Source: Rhizobiales bacterium 64-17 (GTDB lineage Bacteria; Pseudomonadota; Alphaproteobacteria; Rhizobiales; Xanthobacteraceae). From it: DNA of 64,000 bases. The translations under genes were made by a program, and so were the position numbers. Below the pieces are notes generated by a model. The model was not told where the DNA came from. It worked only from the letters and a program-made list of their open reading frames with translations, and ran no database searches. Where the stretch lies: positions 1-64,000 of the forward strand of contig MKWA01000014.1 of the NCBI GenBank assembly GCA_001899285.1, given 5' to 3'. Position 1 is the stretch's first letter, and each line of letters starts with the position of its first letter. Positions 1-9,144 of the stretch are shown in pieces.

Positions 1-1692
1 ATGGAAGTCGCGCCCGTTCGACGTGCGCGCGACCAAGCCGGCGCGGATCGTGAAATCGCCGAACCGCTCGCCGGCCTGCCGGTCTGTCGCATAAGCCGCG
101 AACACCGGGTCGAGCGCGGCGACAATGCCTTCGTGATCGAGGTCTTCCGCATACAGCTTGGACAGACGCGATCCGTCGAACGCCGCGCCGAGATAGAGAT
201 TGTATCGCCCCGGTCCTTTCCCGACCAAACCGATCTCGGCCAGATAAGGCCGCGCGCAGCCGTTCGGGCAGCCGGTCATGCGGATGACAATGTCGTCGGC
301 GGACAGGCCGTGACGCGCAAGGCTGTCGTCGAGCGCATCGAGCAAGGTCGGCAGATAGCGTTCGCTTTCCGCCAGCGCGAGACCGCAGGTCGGCAATGCG
401 ACACAGGCCATCGCATTGCGCCGCAGGCCCGACCATGGCGCCAGCAGACCCGCGGCCTTGGCGATGCGGTCCACCGCATCCTGATGCGCGAGCGGAATAT
501 TGGCGATGACCAGATTCTGGTTCGGGGTGATGCGGAAATCGCCGACATTGAGTTCGGCGATCTGCCGCAGCGCCGACATCTGATCGCGTCCGGCGCCGCC
601 ATCCTGAATGCGGCCGTTCTGCACGTACAAGGTGAGATGCGCCCGGCCATCGCCGCTCTCGACCCAGCCGTAGCGATCGCCCATCGAAGTGAACACAAAC
701 GGATTCGGCTCCCCGAACGTGATACCCGCGCGCCGCGCGACCTCGGCGCGAAAATTCTCCAGCCCGCGATCCTCGATGGTGTATTTGAGGCGCGCATGCT
801 TGCGGTTGGCGCGGTCGCCCCAGTCGCGTTGCGTGGTCACGACCGCTTCGGCCACCGCGACGGCCTGATCCGTGGTGCAGAAACCGAGCATGTCCGCGGT
901 GCGCGGATAGGTATCCGGCTCGCCATGGGTCATGCCCATGCCGCCGCCGGCCACCACATTCCAGCCCGTCACGTCACCGGCCTCGTTGAGGACAGCGACA
1001 AAGCCGAGATCGTTGGCATAGAGGTCCACGTCATTCGACGGCGGCACCGCCACGGCGACCTTGAACTTGCGCGGCAGATAAGTCCGGCCGTAGATCGGCT
1101 CGAGGACCTCATCCGACTGCGGCGCCCCGGCGATCTTCTCCCCATCGAGCCAGATCTCGCGATAGGCGCCGGAGCGCGGCGTCAGATGATCCGAGATCGA
1201 CTGCGCCAGAGTCTGCGCCGCGGCATGCGCCTGCGACTGATACGGGTTCGGATTGCACATCACGTTGCGATTGACGTCGCCACAGGCCGCGATGGTGTTG
1301 AGCAGTTGCGCGTCGATCTCCTTCAGGGTCGCGCGCAGATTCGACTTGATCACGCCATGAAGCTGAACGGTCTGGCGGGTCGTCAGGCGCATCGATCCAT
1401 TGGCATAAGTGCGCGCAATATTGTCGAGCGCCAGCCACTGCCGCGCGGTCAGGACACCGCCGGTGATCCTCACCCGCAGCATGAAGGCAAAGGCTTTCTC
1501 CAGCTTCTTGCGGCCCCGCTCCGCCCGCAGATCGCGGTCGTCCTGAAGATACATCCCGTGAAACTTCACGAGTTGCTGATCGTCCTCGACGATCGACCCG
1601 GTGAGCCGATCACGAAGCCCCTCGGTGATGGTGCCGCGCAGGAAGTTGCTGGCGTCCTTGATATGCTCGTTGCGAGAGAGTTCTTTGCTCAT
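1..1692 (-). CDS. cysI: Sulfite reductase (NADPH) hemoprotein beta-component, partial
   Basis: Reduces sulfite to sulfide with electrons from CysJ, using coupled siroheme and a 4Fe-4S cluster in cysteine biosynthesis. The minus strand is open for 564 codons from ATG at 1692 to the window edge; the known family is about 570 residues, so only a few C-terminal residues are missing. It starts MSKELSRNEHIKDASN and carries the paired cluster/siroheme motif TGCPNGCARPY near the C-terminus, after NVMCNPNPYQS and GGGMGMTH segments typical of nitrite/sulfite reductases. It lies 45 bp downstream of cysJ in the same direction, an evident operon. The opposite strand is also open over this stretch but reads as a GC-rich shadow. 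Confidence 0.93.
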   Translation of the reverse strand, partial: MSKELSRNEHIKDASNFLRGTITEGLRDRLTGSIVEDDQQLVKFHGMYLQDDRDLRAERGRKKLEKAFAFMLRVRITGGVLTARQWLALDNIARTYANGSMRLTTRQTVQLHGVIKSNLRATLKEIDAQLLNTIAACGDVNRNVMCNPNPYQSQAHAAAQTLAQSISDHLTPRSGAYREIWLDGEKIAGAPQSDEVLEPIYGRTYLPRKFKVAVAVPPSNDVDLYANDLGFVAVLNEAGDVTGWNVVAGGGMGMTHGEPDTYPRTADMLGFCTTDQAVAVAEAVVTTQRDWGDRANRKHARLKYTIEDRGLENFRAEVARRAGITFGEPNPFVFTSMGDRYGWVESGDGRAHLTLYVQNGRIQDGGAGRDQMSALRQIAELNVGDFRITPNQNLVIANIPLAHQDAVDRIAKAAGLLAPWSGLRRNAMACVALPTCGLALAESERYLPTLLDALDDSLARHGLSADDIVIRMTGCPNGCARPYLAEIGLVGKGPGRYNLYLGAAFDGSRLSKLYAEDLDHEGIVAALDPVFAAYATDRQAGERFGDFTIRAGLVARTSNGRDFH

Positions 1693-1737
1693 GGAAAGCA
1701 CCATTGGCGCGATGCGCCTGCGCGCGGCCGCGATGAT

Positions 1738-3477
1738 TCAATAGGTGTCGGTAAGATAGCGCTTGTCGCGCTCAAGCTGACGGACAAATTCGGCGGCCTG
1801 TTCGGGCGTCGCCGACTTCACATCGGCGTAGGCTTTTTCGACGGCCTGGCGCACCGAACCGGCCATCTCCTTGGCATCGCCGCAGACATAGAACGAGGCG
1901 CCGCCTTCGAGCCACGCCACGAGGTCGTGGCGCTGCTCCCAGATGCGGTGCTGGACATAGACCTTCTCCGGCTGGTCACGGGAGAACGCCACATCCATGC
2001 GCGTCAACGCGCCGTCTTTCACGGCCTCCTGCCATTCGAGCTGATACAGGAAGTCGTGGGTCGACGTCCGGTCGCCGGAGAACAGCCAGTTACGCCCCGT
2101 CGCCCCACTCGCGCGGCGCTCCTGGAGAAAAGCGCGGAACGGCGCGACGCCGGTCCCCGGCCCGACCATGATGATGTCCTTGTCGGCGGCCGGCAGCCGG
2201 AAATGCTTGTTGGCGCGCAGTTTGACGCGCACCTTGTCGCCGCACTTGCGCCGCTCCGCGATATAGGTCGACGCGACGCCCTTGCGATCGCGACCATGGG
2301 CGCGATAGCGCACCGCCGAGATCAGGAGATGCGCCTCATTGCCGACGTCACGGCGCGACGACGCGATGGAATAAGCGCGCGGCGCCAACGGCCGGGTGAT
2401 CGCCCGCAGATAGTCGGCGGTGATCGCGATCGGAAAAAACGACAAAAGATCGATCAACTGCCGGTCTTCGATCCAGGCTTTCGCCTCGCCGGCGTCAATC
2501 AACGACCTGACGTATTGATGGCCGGTCAGCGTGGCGTAGGCGTCGAGGTTCTTGAGCGAGAGCGTGTGAATATCGCGCGTGCGCAATTCGTCGCGCAGCG
2601 CGGTGTCCTGGGCGAGCCCCGCCGCCGCGAGCACATCGTCGATCTCCACGGGATCGTTCTCGATATAAAGATCCAGCGAGTCGCCGGGCTCGTAGGGCGG
2701 TACCGCGCCCTCGAAGCTCAAGGCGAGGTGCACGGTCTCCTTGTCGGACCGGGAGGAGTTGAGATCGATGAGGTCCGTGATGTCCGCCTCGACGATTTCG
2801 GTTTTCGCGGCGCCCGCCTTGGCGAAATCGACGGCGATCACCGTTCCGGTGCCGGCCTCGGCTGGCGCGAGCTTCTGAACGGTCCTGCCGATCCAGTCCG
2901 CTGCCGGCTTCTCGAAATCGAGATCGCAATCGACGCGGTCGACAACGCGACGGGCGCCGAGCGCCTCGAGACGCGCATCGATGGCCTTGCCGACCGCGCA
3001 AAACTCGACATAGGCGGAATCGCCGAGTGCCAACACGCTGTACTCGACGCCATCGAGCCGGCCAAAATCGGCCTGCATCAACTCATTGTATTTTTCCACG
3101 GCGCGCGACGGCGGATCGCCTTCGCCCCAGGTCGCCGCGATCACCACCAGCCGCCGCGTTTTGCCGAGCGATGGCAAGTCGAGATCGGCAAGATCAACAA
3201 TGCTTGGCTTGAGACCATTCTTGCGCGCGACCTTGGCAAGATCGCCGGCGAGACGTTCGGAGTTCCCGGACTCGCTCGCGAAGACAATGGTCAGCGGCTC
3301 CGTCGCCACCGGCGGCGCGACCGTCGGTGGCACGACGCCGGCCGCCGATTCAATTCCGGCGAGAAACCCCGCAAGCCACGCGCGCTGCCGATCGTTGGCC
3401 GGACCGACGACCCGGTTCAACAACTCGATCTCTTCGTCACCGAACGGTGCCGTCTTCGGGATATACGGAACGCCCAT
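1738..3477 (-). CDS. cysJ: Sulfite reductase (NADPH) flavoprotein alpha-component
   Basis: Passes electrons from NADPH through FAD and FMN to CysI. From the ATG at 3477 the protein has 579 residues. A short N-terminal helix region (YIPKTAPFGDEE, RQRAWLAGF) precedes a flavodoxin domain (about 60-205, with IVFASESGNSERL), an FAD domain with the RAYSIASS motif, and an NADPH domain with GPGTGVAPFRAFLQER, ending in YLTDTY. An upstream TTG at 3543 would add 22 residues, but CysJ proteins usually begin just before the IPxxAPF segment, so 3477 is preferred. It is first in the cysJ-cysI operon. The AYSIASS and GTGVAPF signatures make the assignment firm; only the start is uncertain. Confidence 0.93.
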   Translation of the reverse strand: MGVPYIPKTAPFGDEEIELLNRVVGPANDRQRAWLAGFLAGIESAAGVVPPTVAPPVATEPLTIVFASESGNSERLAGDLAKVARKNGLKPSIVDLADLDLPSLGKTRRLVVIAATWGEGDPPSRAVEKYNELMQADFGRLDGVEYSVLALGDSAYVEFCAVGKAIDARLEALGARRVVDRVDCDLDFEKPAADWIGRTVQKLAPAEAGTGTVIAVDFAKAGAAKTEIVEADITDLIDLNSSRSDKETVHLALSFEGAVPPYEPGDSLDLYIENDPVEIDDVLAAAGLAQDTALRDELRTRDIHTLSLKNLDAYATLTGHQYVRSLIDAGEAKAWIEDRQLIDLLSFFPIAITADYLRAITRPLAPRAYSIASSRRDVGNEAHLLISAVRYRAHGRDRKGVASTYIAERRKCGDKVRVKLRANKHFRLPAADKDIIMVGPGTGVAPFRAFLQERRASGATGRNWLFSGDRTSTHDFLYQLEWQEAVKDGALTRMDVAFSRDQPEKVYVQHRIWEQRHDLVAWLEGGASFYVCGDAKEMAGSVRQAVEKAYADVKSATPEQAAEFVRQLERDKRYLTDTY

Positions 3478-3965
3478 CGACACGAACCCTGGAAAACCGC
3501 CTTGTTGGCTTCCCAGATAGAAGGACGTTTCAGCAACGCGCAACGCAGCGCAAAAAATAAAAAGAAATGCATGCTCCGGCGCGCGATCGTCAGTCGATTA
3601 TTTCCTCCTCACGACGGCGCGCGACGAGATTGGCCTATGCCCCTTCGCGGAAAAATTGCGCAAAACCTCCGAAGCAGCGCGACGAGGGCCGATCCCGAGG
3701 CAATCGCCAACAGGAGCCTTTGCGACGGACATCATCCCGAGAGGGGTAACGTCCGCGGTCTGCACCGGCCAGTTCTTGATGACGGCCGCCGCACGGCCGC
3801 GATCCGCCCACATCGGGGTGAACCGACCGGGAAGTCGCCACCGAATTCGCCCCACCGAAAAAATCTGCGAGGACACGCGCGTCCCGGTCTCGTTTCCCGC
3901 GACAGGAGAAGCGTCGCACTGGTAGAGTTCCGGGGTAGATCGCAACTCGGGAACCATCTCAGTCG
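3478..3965. other. Gene-free divergent region between cysJ and the molybdenum hydroxylase gene
   Basis: No convincing gene is seen. A minus-strand frame at 3598-3972 is open for 124 codons but has no recognisable domain and would overlap the start of the downstream gene. The region must hold the promoters for the divergent cysJ and hydroxylase genes. No riboswitch-like conserved core could be recognised by eye. Confidence 0.5.
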
Positions 3966-6263
3966 ATGTCAAGCCACCGCTTCACAGGCCGCCGCGAGGA
4001 TCAACGTCTTGTCACCGGCCAGGGGCGCTACACCAGCGACTGGAACCGCGACGACCAGGTCCATGCGTTCTTCCGCCGGTCGGACCGGGCGCACGCCACT
4101 ATCGTTTCGATCGACACCGCCGCAGCGCGCGCCAGCCCGAACGTCCTCGCCGTCTTCACCGGCGAGGATCTGAAAAACGTCACGTTCGGCAAGTCCATGC
4201 CATTGATCCCGCCGCCGGGCCGCGACGGACAGACCGTCAAAATTCCCGAGCGGCCGATGATGGCGCGCGATCGTGTTCGCTTTGTCGGCGAGGAAGTGGC
4301 GCTGGTGATCGCGACGACCGCCAATGCCGCGCGCGACGCCGCCGATCTGATCGAGATCGAGTATCGCGACCTGCCGCCGGTGATCGGCTTTGACGCCGCG
4401 CTCGCGGCCGATGCGCCGCGCCTGCATGAGAACATTCCCGGCAATGTCTGCTTCGATTTCGAATACGGCAACGACGCGGACACCACCGCCGCATTCGCGC
4501 GTGCCGCCGGCATCGTCGAGGTGACGCTGCAAAGCCCGCGCGTCGCCCCGACGCCGATGGAGCCGCGTGGCACCCTTGTCAGCCACGACGCGGCGACCGG
4601 CTGTTTCGACATCTACTGCGCGAGCCAGGGCGGCTTTGCCTTTCGCGATGAACTGGCAGCGTTGGCCAATGTGTCGCCCGACCTGCTGCGCGTGCACCGG
4701 GTCGATGTCGGCGGCGCGTTCGGCGCAAGGACCAGCCCGTTTCCGGAATATCCGCTGCTGATGCACGCCGCCCGCGTGCTCAAGCGCCCGGTCAAATGGC
4801 TCTCCACGCGGTCGGAGGATTTCCTCACCGACAATCACGGCCGCGCGATCACGGTGCGCGGACAACTGGCCTATGACGCTGACGGACGCTTCATCGGCCT
4901 GCGCACCGAGTGGCTGTGCGATTCCGGCGCGTATCTCACATCCGCCGGCGTGCTGACCAACAGCATCAACGGCAAGACCATCGGCGCCGGCATCTATCAC
5001 GTCGACGCCGTTTATGGCCGCCACCGCCAGGTGATGACCAACACCGCGCCAACCAATGCCTATCGCGGCGCCGGCCGGCCGGAAGCCGTCTATATTGTCG
5101 AACGGCTGGTGGACGAAGCCGCCGCGCGCCTCGACTGCGATCCGCTGACGCTGCGGCTGCGCAACGCGATCACGCCGAAGCAAATCCCGTACACGACGCG
5201 CACCGGCACGGTGCTGGACAGCGGCGACTTCCCGGCGCTGCTCAAACAGGCGAAATCGGCCTCGGACTGGGCGGGTTTCCGCAGCCGCAGGACGCAGGCC
5301 GCCCGCCGCGGGAAACTCTTGGGTCGCGGCTGCGCGGCATTCTTCGAGCCGTCCGGCGGCGGCGGTGTCCGCGTCGATCAGGTCGCGATCGAATTCGACC
5401 GCGACGGCACGATCATTCTGTATTGCGTCGCCGGTCCGAGCGGACAGGGTCACGAAACGGTCTTTCCGGACATGGTCGAGAACTGGCTCGGCCTGCCGCA
5501 CGGCGCGGTGCAACTGCGCTCCGCCGATCCGTTCGGTCCGAGCCTGCAGGGCAATCCGTCGATCGGCTCGCGCTCAGGCATGCTGCAAGGCAGCGCCTTC
5601 AAGATCGCATCGGACGCCGTGATCGAGAAGGCGCGGCTGCTCGCCGCGACCACGCTGGAAGCGGACCCGCACGATGTGGAATTCGACAGCGGCCAATTCC
5701 GCATCGCCGGCACCGATCACACCGTTTCGCTGCTCGACCTGATCAAGCAGCATCAGTCGGATCAAAAGCATCCGCTGGATACGCTCGCCGAGAATCCCGT
5801 GTCGCGTGCTTTTCCCGCCGCCGCTCATGTGGTCGAGGTCGAGATCGACAAGGCGACCGGTACGGCGAGCATCGTGCGTTATACCGCCGTCGACGATATC
5901 GGCACCGTTCTCAATCCGACGCTCGCCGACGGGCAGATCGTCGGCGGCATCGTTCAAGGCGCCGGCCATGTGTTCGGAGAGTGCTGCCTGTACGATCCGC
6001 AGGACGGCCAGATGCTGACCGGCAGCTTCATGGACTACGCGATGCCGCGCGCGCATCTCCTGCCGTCGGTCGATTTGCTGAACAGCCCCTCGCCGACGCC
6101 GGCCAACCTGCTTGGCGCGAAAGGCGTCGGCGAAACCGGCACCACAGGCGCCATGTCGGCATGCATGAACGCCGTCATCGACGCGCTCCGGGCTGCGGGT
6201 GTCGATCACCTCGACATGCCGGTGACGCCGTACCGGGTCTGGCAGGCGATCCATCAGGCGTAA
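3966..6263 (+). CDS. Molybdopterin-binding large subunit of a xanthine dehydrogenase / CO dehydrogenase-type hydroxylase
   Basis: Large catalytic subunit of a molybdenum hydroxylase; the substrate (aldehyde, purine, CO-like or aromatic) cannot be told from sequence. At 765 residues it matches the family. The N-terminal a/b-hammerhead domain (RFTGRREDQRLVTGQGRY) is followed by cofactor-binding segments, including VDVGGAFGAR and the AYRGAGRPEA loop; the latter is the general-hydroxylase form, not the cysteine-bearing loop of true form I CO dehydrogenase. GVGETGTTG near the C-terminus holds the conserved catalytic Glu. No FAD or 2Fe-2S subunit gene is in view, which is unusual. The element boundary follows 12 bp after the stop codon. 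Confidence 0.88.
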   Translation: MSSHRFTGRREDQRLVTGQGRYTSDWNRDDQVHAFFRRSDRAHATIVSIDTAAARASPNVLAVFTGEDLKNVTFGKSMPLIPPPGRDGQTVKIPERPMMARDRVRFVGEEVALVIATTANAARDAADLIEIEYRDLPPVIGFDAALAADAPRLHENIPGNVCFDFEYGNDADTTAAFARAAGIVEVTLQSPRVAPTPMEPRGTLVSHDAATGCFDIYCASQGGFAFRDELAALANVSPDLLRVHRVDVGGAFGARTSPFPEYPLLMHAARVLKRPVKWLSTRSEDFLTDNHGRAITVRGQLAYDADGRFIGLRTEWLCDSGAYLTSAGVLTNSINGKTIGAGIYHVDAVYGRHRQVMTNTAPTNAYRGAGRPEAVYIVERLVDEAAARLDCDPLTLRLRNAITPKQIPYTTRTGTVLDSGDFPALLKQAKSASDWAGFRSRRTQAARRGKLLGRGCAAFFEPSGGGGVRVDQVAIEFDRDGTIILYCVAGPSGQGHETVFPDMVENWLGLPHGAVQLRSADPFGPSLQGNPSIGSRSGMLQGSAFKIASDAVIEKARLLAATTLEADPHDVEFDSGQFRIAGTDHTVSLLDLIKQHQSDQKHPLDTLAENPVSRAFPAAAHVVEVEIDKATGTASIVRYTAVDDIGTVLNPTLADGQIVGGIVQGAGHVFGECCLYDPQDGQMLTGSFMDYAMPRAHLLPSVDLLNSPSPTPANLLGAKGVGETGTTGAMSACMNAVIDALRAAGVDHLDMPVTPYRVWQAIHQA

Positions 6264-6274
6264 GGCGAGGAAAT

Positions 6275-6286
6275 TGGTGGGCCCGG
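6275..6286 (+). repeat. Left attachment site (direct repeat of tRNA 3' end)
   Basis: TGGTGGGCCCGG, identical to 25902-25913. The identity stops at the next base, then AGG is again shared, as expected for a short serine-recombinase core where attB and attP differ outside a few bases. The reverse complement is the CCGGGCCCACCA end of the tRNA, without the rest of a tRNA around it. Confidence 0.8.
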
Positions 6287-6394
6287 AAGGCCTCCCTCTT
6301 ACCCTGCTCTTCTGCGCACTCGGCATCAAGCCGCTGAATCGCGTTGTTCAGTCGAACGGCGCTTGGCGGTCTGCTGCTGGTGGGAAGGCAGGCC

Positions 6395-6832
6395 ATGGCT
6401 TCGACCCGAGCTAGCCCTTCCCCGATTACCGCACCATTCTCGATCCGGCTGACCAAGGACGAGAGAACGGACCTTGCATCCCGCGCGGGCAATCGCCCGA
6501 TCGGGGCCTACGTGAAATCCGTTCTGTTTCCAGACGGCGGGCCAACCCGCCGGTCGCCAGCCCGCGTCGCGCATGAGTCGCAAAAAGAGTTGGGGAAGAT
6601 ATTAGCCGCCCTCGGGGCAAGCCGTCTGGCGTCCAACTTCAATCAACTTGCCAAGGCGGCCAACCAAGGCGCACTCCCCGTCACTCAGGAGTTGGAAAAC
6701 GAACTTTGGGCCGCCTGCGCCCAGATCGCGGAAATGCGTGACCAGCTTCTGGCCGCGCTTGGTATTAGATCGGTCAATCAGAATCTAGTCCAGACGTTCA
6801 ATCGGCATGCCAAATCGCGAGGCGTCCTATGA
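6395..6832 (+). CDS. mobC: MobC-like relaxosome accessory protein
   Basis: Probable auxiliary DNA-binding protein that helps the relaxase open oriT. From the ATG at 6395, preceded by a GGGAAGG ribosome site, it has 145 residues. An N-terminal ribbon-helix-helix-like stretch (APFSIRLTKDERTDLASRAG) is followed by the segment typical of MobC proteins (ASNFNQLAKAANQGALP) and a C-terminal helix. It is the first gene of a tight operon: its TGA overlaps the ATG of the next gene (ATGA). The ORF also opens upstream at 6344, but that start has no ribosome site. Confidence 0.82.
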   Translation: MASTRASPSPITAPFSIRLTKDERTDLASRAGNRPIGAYVKSVLFPDGGPTRRSPARVAHESQKELGKILAALGASRLASNFNQLAKAANQGALPVTQELENELWAACAQIAEMRDQLLAALGIRSVNQNLVQTFNRHAKSRGVL

Positions 6833-7539
6833 GGACCGTCACGCGACATCTTGGGCCTGGCATCATCCTTCACGGGGGCGATTGCCGCGAAATCCTTGCC
6901 AAGCCGGATTCCGTCGATTGCGTCATCACGGACCCGCCCTATGACACGGCGACGCACGCGGGCGCTCGCTCGCTTAAATCTCTCAAGGCGTCGGTCATCG
7001 ACTTCCGTCCAATCGGCACGAACGAGCTGGTCGAATACAGCCGCGTCTTTTGTCAGGTCGCGCGACGCTGGGTGGTCATGACTTGCGCTTGGCAACATGC
7101 CACGGCGCTGGAATCCGCTGGCGTTCCTCTGGTGAGGTTGGGAGTTTGGATCAAACCAAACGCGGCCCCGCAGTTCACGGGTGATCGGCCCGGCATGGGC
7201 TGGGAAGCCGTGGCGATATTGCACCGATCCGGGCGAAAGCGCTGGAACGGCGGCGGACATCATGCCGTGTGGCGTTGCCCTGTCGTGCGCGGTCAGCATC
7301 CAACCCAAAAACCCGATCGTCTCGTCGCGGAATGGATTCGCCTGTTCTCGAACAAGGGCGAAACGGTTCTTGATCCATTCATGGGATCTGGAACAACCGG
7401 CGTCGCCGCCGTTCGGCTGGGACGCAACTTCGTTGGCTGCGAGATTGATCCGAAATACTACGACATCGCCTGCAAGCGCATCGAAGCCGCGCTGAAGGAA
7501 GAAGCGCTGCCGGAAGAGCCGGAAAGGCTCAAGGCATGA
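6829..7539 (+). CDS. DNA (N4-cytosine/N6-adenine) methyltransferase inside the mob operon
   Basis: A 236-residue amino-DNA methyltransferase of the N6_N4_Mtase family. Motif IV DPPY is at residues 35-38 and motif I FMGSGTTG at 184-191; the order DPPY-before-FxGxG marks the beta class. HPTQKP lies just before motif I, as usual. No cognate endonuclease is adjacent. It overlaps mobC (ATGA at 6829) and the relaxase gene (ATGA at 7536), so translation of the three is coupled. Its place between two mobilization genes suggests it marks the transferred DNA against host restriction or regulates the operon; this is inference. The target sequence is unknown. Confidence 0.88.
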   Translation: MRTVTRHLGPGIILHGGDCREILAKPDSVDCVITDPPYDTATHAGARSLKSLKASVIDFRPIGTNELVEYSRVFCQVARRWVVMTCAWQHATALESAGVPLVRLGVWIKPNAAPQFTGDRPGMGWEAVAILHRSGRKRWNGGGHHAVWRCPVVRGQHPTQKPDRLVAEWIRLFSNKGETVLDPFMGSGTTGVAAVRLGRNFVGCEIDPKYYDIACKRIEAALKEEALPEEPERLKA

Positions 7540-8783
7540 TTTTGAAAGGCTCACAGCGCGGCGGCCCCCGTGCGCTCGCGCTTCACCTCATGAACATGAA
7601 GGACAACGATCATGTCACGATCGCGGAAATTCGTGGCTTTTGCTCGGAAGACCTCTTCAGTGCGATGGCGGAGACCCATGCGGTGGCTAATGGCACGCGC
7701 TGCCGTCAGCCGGTCTTCTCGCTCAGCCTTAACCCGCCGAAAGACAAAGAGCTGGCCTCGGAGATATTGGTCGCCGCCATTGACCGGGCGGAAGCCGCCC
7801 TGGGCTTAGGCGGTCAACCGCGCGCCATTGTGATTCATGAGAAACACGGACGCAAACATGCTCACGTGGTCTGGTCGCGTATCAATGCGGACACGATGAC
7901 TGCTGTAAATCTCCCGTTCTTCAAATTCAGGCTGAAAGAGCTATCAAAGCAACTGTACTTGGAACACGGCTGGGATCTGCCGCAAGGTCACCGTGCGAAC
8001 GGAGGCAAGAATCCGCTCAACTTCACACTGGATGAATGGCAGCAAGCCAAGCGGCACGATTTAGACCCGCGTGAAATCAAGCAGGCGTTTCAAGATGCGT
8101 GGCGCAGATCCGACAATCTGACCACTCTTAGACATGCATTGGAGGAGCAAGGTTATTTCCTGGCGAAAGGCGATAGTCGCACCGTGGTCGCGCTTGATAT
8201 TCACGGCAAGGTCTATTCGCTGGCGAGATGGTGTCAGACCCGAAGCAAGCACATCGCCGAAAAGCTAGGTCCGGGGACCAATCTTCCAAGCGTTGACGAG
8301 GCCCGAAAGGCAATTAGAAACGGCGTCGCTAAGAACGTTATTGCCCGCCGTGCCGAACAAGCTCAACGGCACGAGATTGAACGAAAGCCGCTCAAGGACG
8401 CGGCACATACAATGCGCGCGATCCACCGCAAGGAACGGGAAAGCATGGCAAAAAGACAGACGGAGCGTTGGCGGAAGGAGTCGGTTGCGCGGGCGGGCAA
8501 ATTTCGGCGAGGACTTGGTATCGTTATGGATGCGCTGACCGGACGACTGTTCGCGCTGCGCAAAGAAAACGAACTCGAAGCTCATTCCGCTTGGCTTCGC
8601 GATCGCGCTCAACGCGAACAGTTATTCAGCCTTCAATTCAAGGAACGAGAGGCGCTTCAAAAGCAAATCGATCGGGTCAGCGAGCGGCATCGCTTGGAGC
8701 GTCTACGGACAGCGCGGCGTATAATGGCCTTCGTACAAACGCGTCCGCGTAAAGCCGAAGCGGATTACGGTTACGACCTATGA
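7536..8783 (+). CDS. Relaxase / mobilization nuclease (VirD2/MobA-like)
   Basis: Would nick oriT and pilot the single strand to the recipient. The protein has 415 residues. The N-terminal relaxase domain shows the metal-binding histidine cluster in HEKHGRKHAHVVWSR (H101, H104, H108, H110). The C-terminal half is basic and rich in Arg, Glu and Lys, with coiled-coil character. The first tyrosine is at residue 141, after the histidine motif, so the usual N-terminal catalytic Tyr of MOB-P/Q relaxases is absent; proteins of this GSQRGG-type N-terminus may use another nucleophile. Start overlaps the preceding methyltransferase stop. Confidence 0.85.
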   Translation: MILKGSQRGGPRALALHLMNMKDNDHVTIAEIRGFCSEDLFSAMAETHAVANGTRCRQPVFSLSLNPPKDKELASEILVAAIDRAEAALGLGGQPRAIVIHEKHGRKHAHVVWSRINADTMTAVNLPFFKFRLKELSKQLYLEHGWDLPQGHRANGGKNPLNFTLDEWQQAKRHDLDPREIKQAFQDAWRRSDNLTTLRHALEEQGYFLAKGDSRTVVALDIHGKVYSLARWCQTRSKHIAEKLGPGTNLPSVDEARKAIRNGVAKNVIARRAEQAQRHEIERKPLKDAAHTMRAIHRKERESMAKRQTERWRKESVARAGKFRRGLGIVMDALTGRLFALRKENELEAHSAWLRDRAQREQLFSLQFKEREALQKQIDRVSERHRLERLRTARRIMAFVQTRPRKAEADYGYDL

Positions 8784-8817
8784 CGGTCGCGGCAAGTCGA
8801 ATTGCAGACGAACAATC

Positions 8818-9144
8818 CTACTGTCGCGGGTCGTCGTACTCAGGCTCTTCACCCGGCGCAAACTTCGCGAGGTACTCGTTATAATCGTCCCTAAGCACCG
8901 ACATCATCGCATCGGACAAAACCCGGTCCTTCGTATTCGGCGCCATTTTGTAGAACTCATAAATCAGGCCGTACTCGCGGCCATAAACGTCGTTCCAAAC
9001 TTCTTCAAACGCCAACATCTCCCAATGCCATTCAGACATTTGAAGTTTCAATATTCTGCCGTTCGGCAGAGGCACTTCACGAATTATAAGGTTCGTAAGC
9101 TTGTCTTCCGTTGGCTCAGGCAGCCTTACCTTCTTCTCCATCAA
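8818..9144 (-). CDS. Hypothetical protein in the mobile element
   Basis: A 108-residue acidic protein starting MMEKKVRLPEPTEDK. No domain is recognised and no membrane segment or signal peptide is seen; it has several Trp and Tyr residues (WHWEMLAFEEVWNDVYG) and an acidic C-terminus (EEPEYDDPRQ). Its start overlaps the stop of the upstream minus-strand gene by 4 bp, so the two are co-translated. It lies between the relaxase and coupling-protein genes, on the opposite strand, so a regulatory or mobilization-accessory role is possible but unproven. Confidence 0.7.
   Translation of the reverse strand: MMEKKVRLPEPTEDKLTNLIIREVPLPNGRILKLQMSEWHWEMLAFEEVWNDVYGREYGLIYEFYKMAPNTKDRVLSDAMMSVLRDDYNEYLAKFAPGEEPEYDDPRQ

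Noticed and set aside
3598-3972. Minus-strand frame of 124 codons upstream of cysJ
   Set aside because: No motif, overlaps the next gene's start, no ribosome site.
1-4173. A 1390-codon plus-strand open frame
   Set aside because: It is antisense to cysI and cysJ, whose motifs are clear; the frame is an artefact of high GC.
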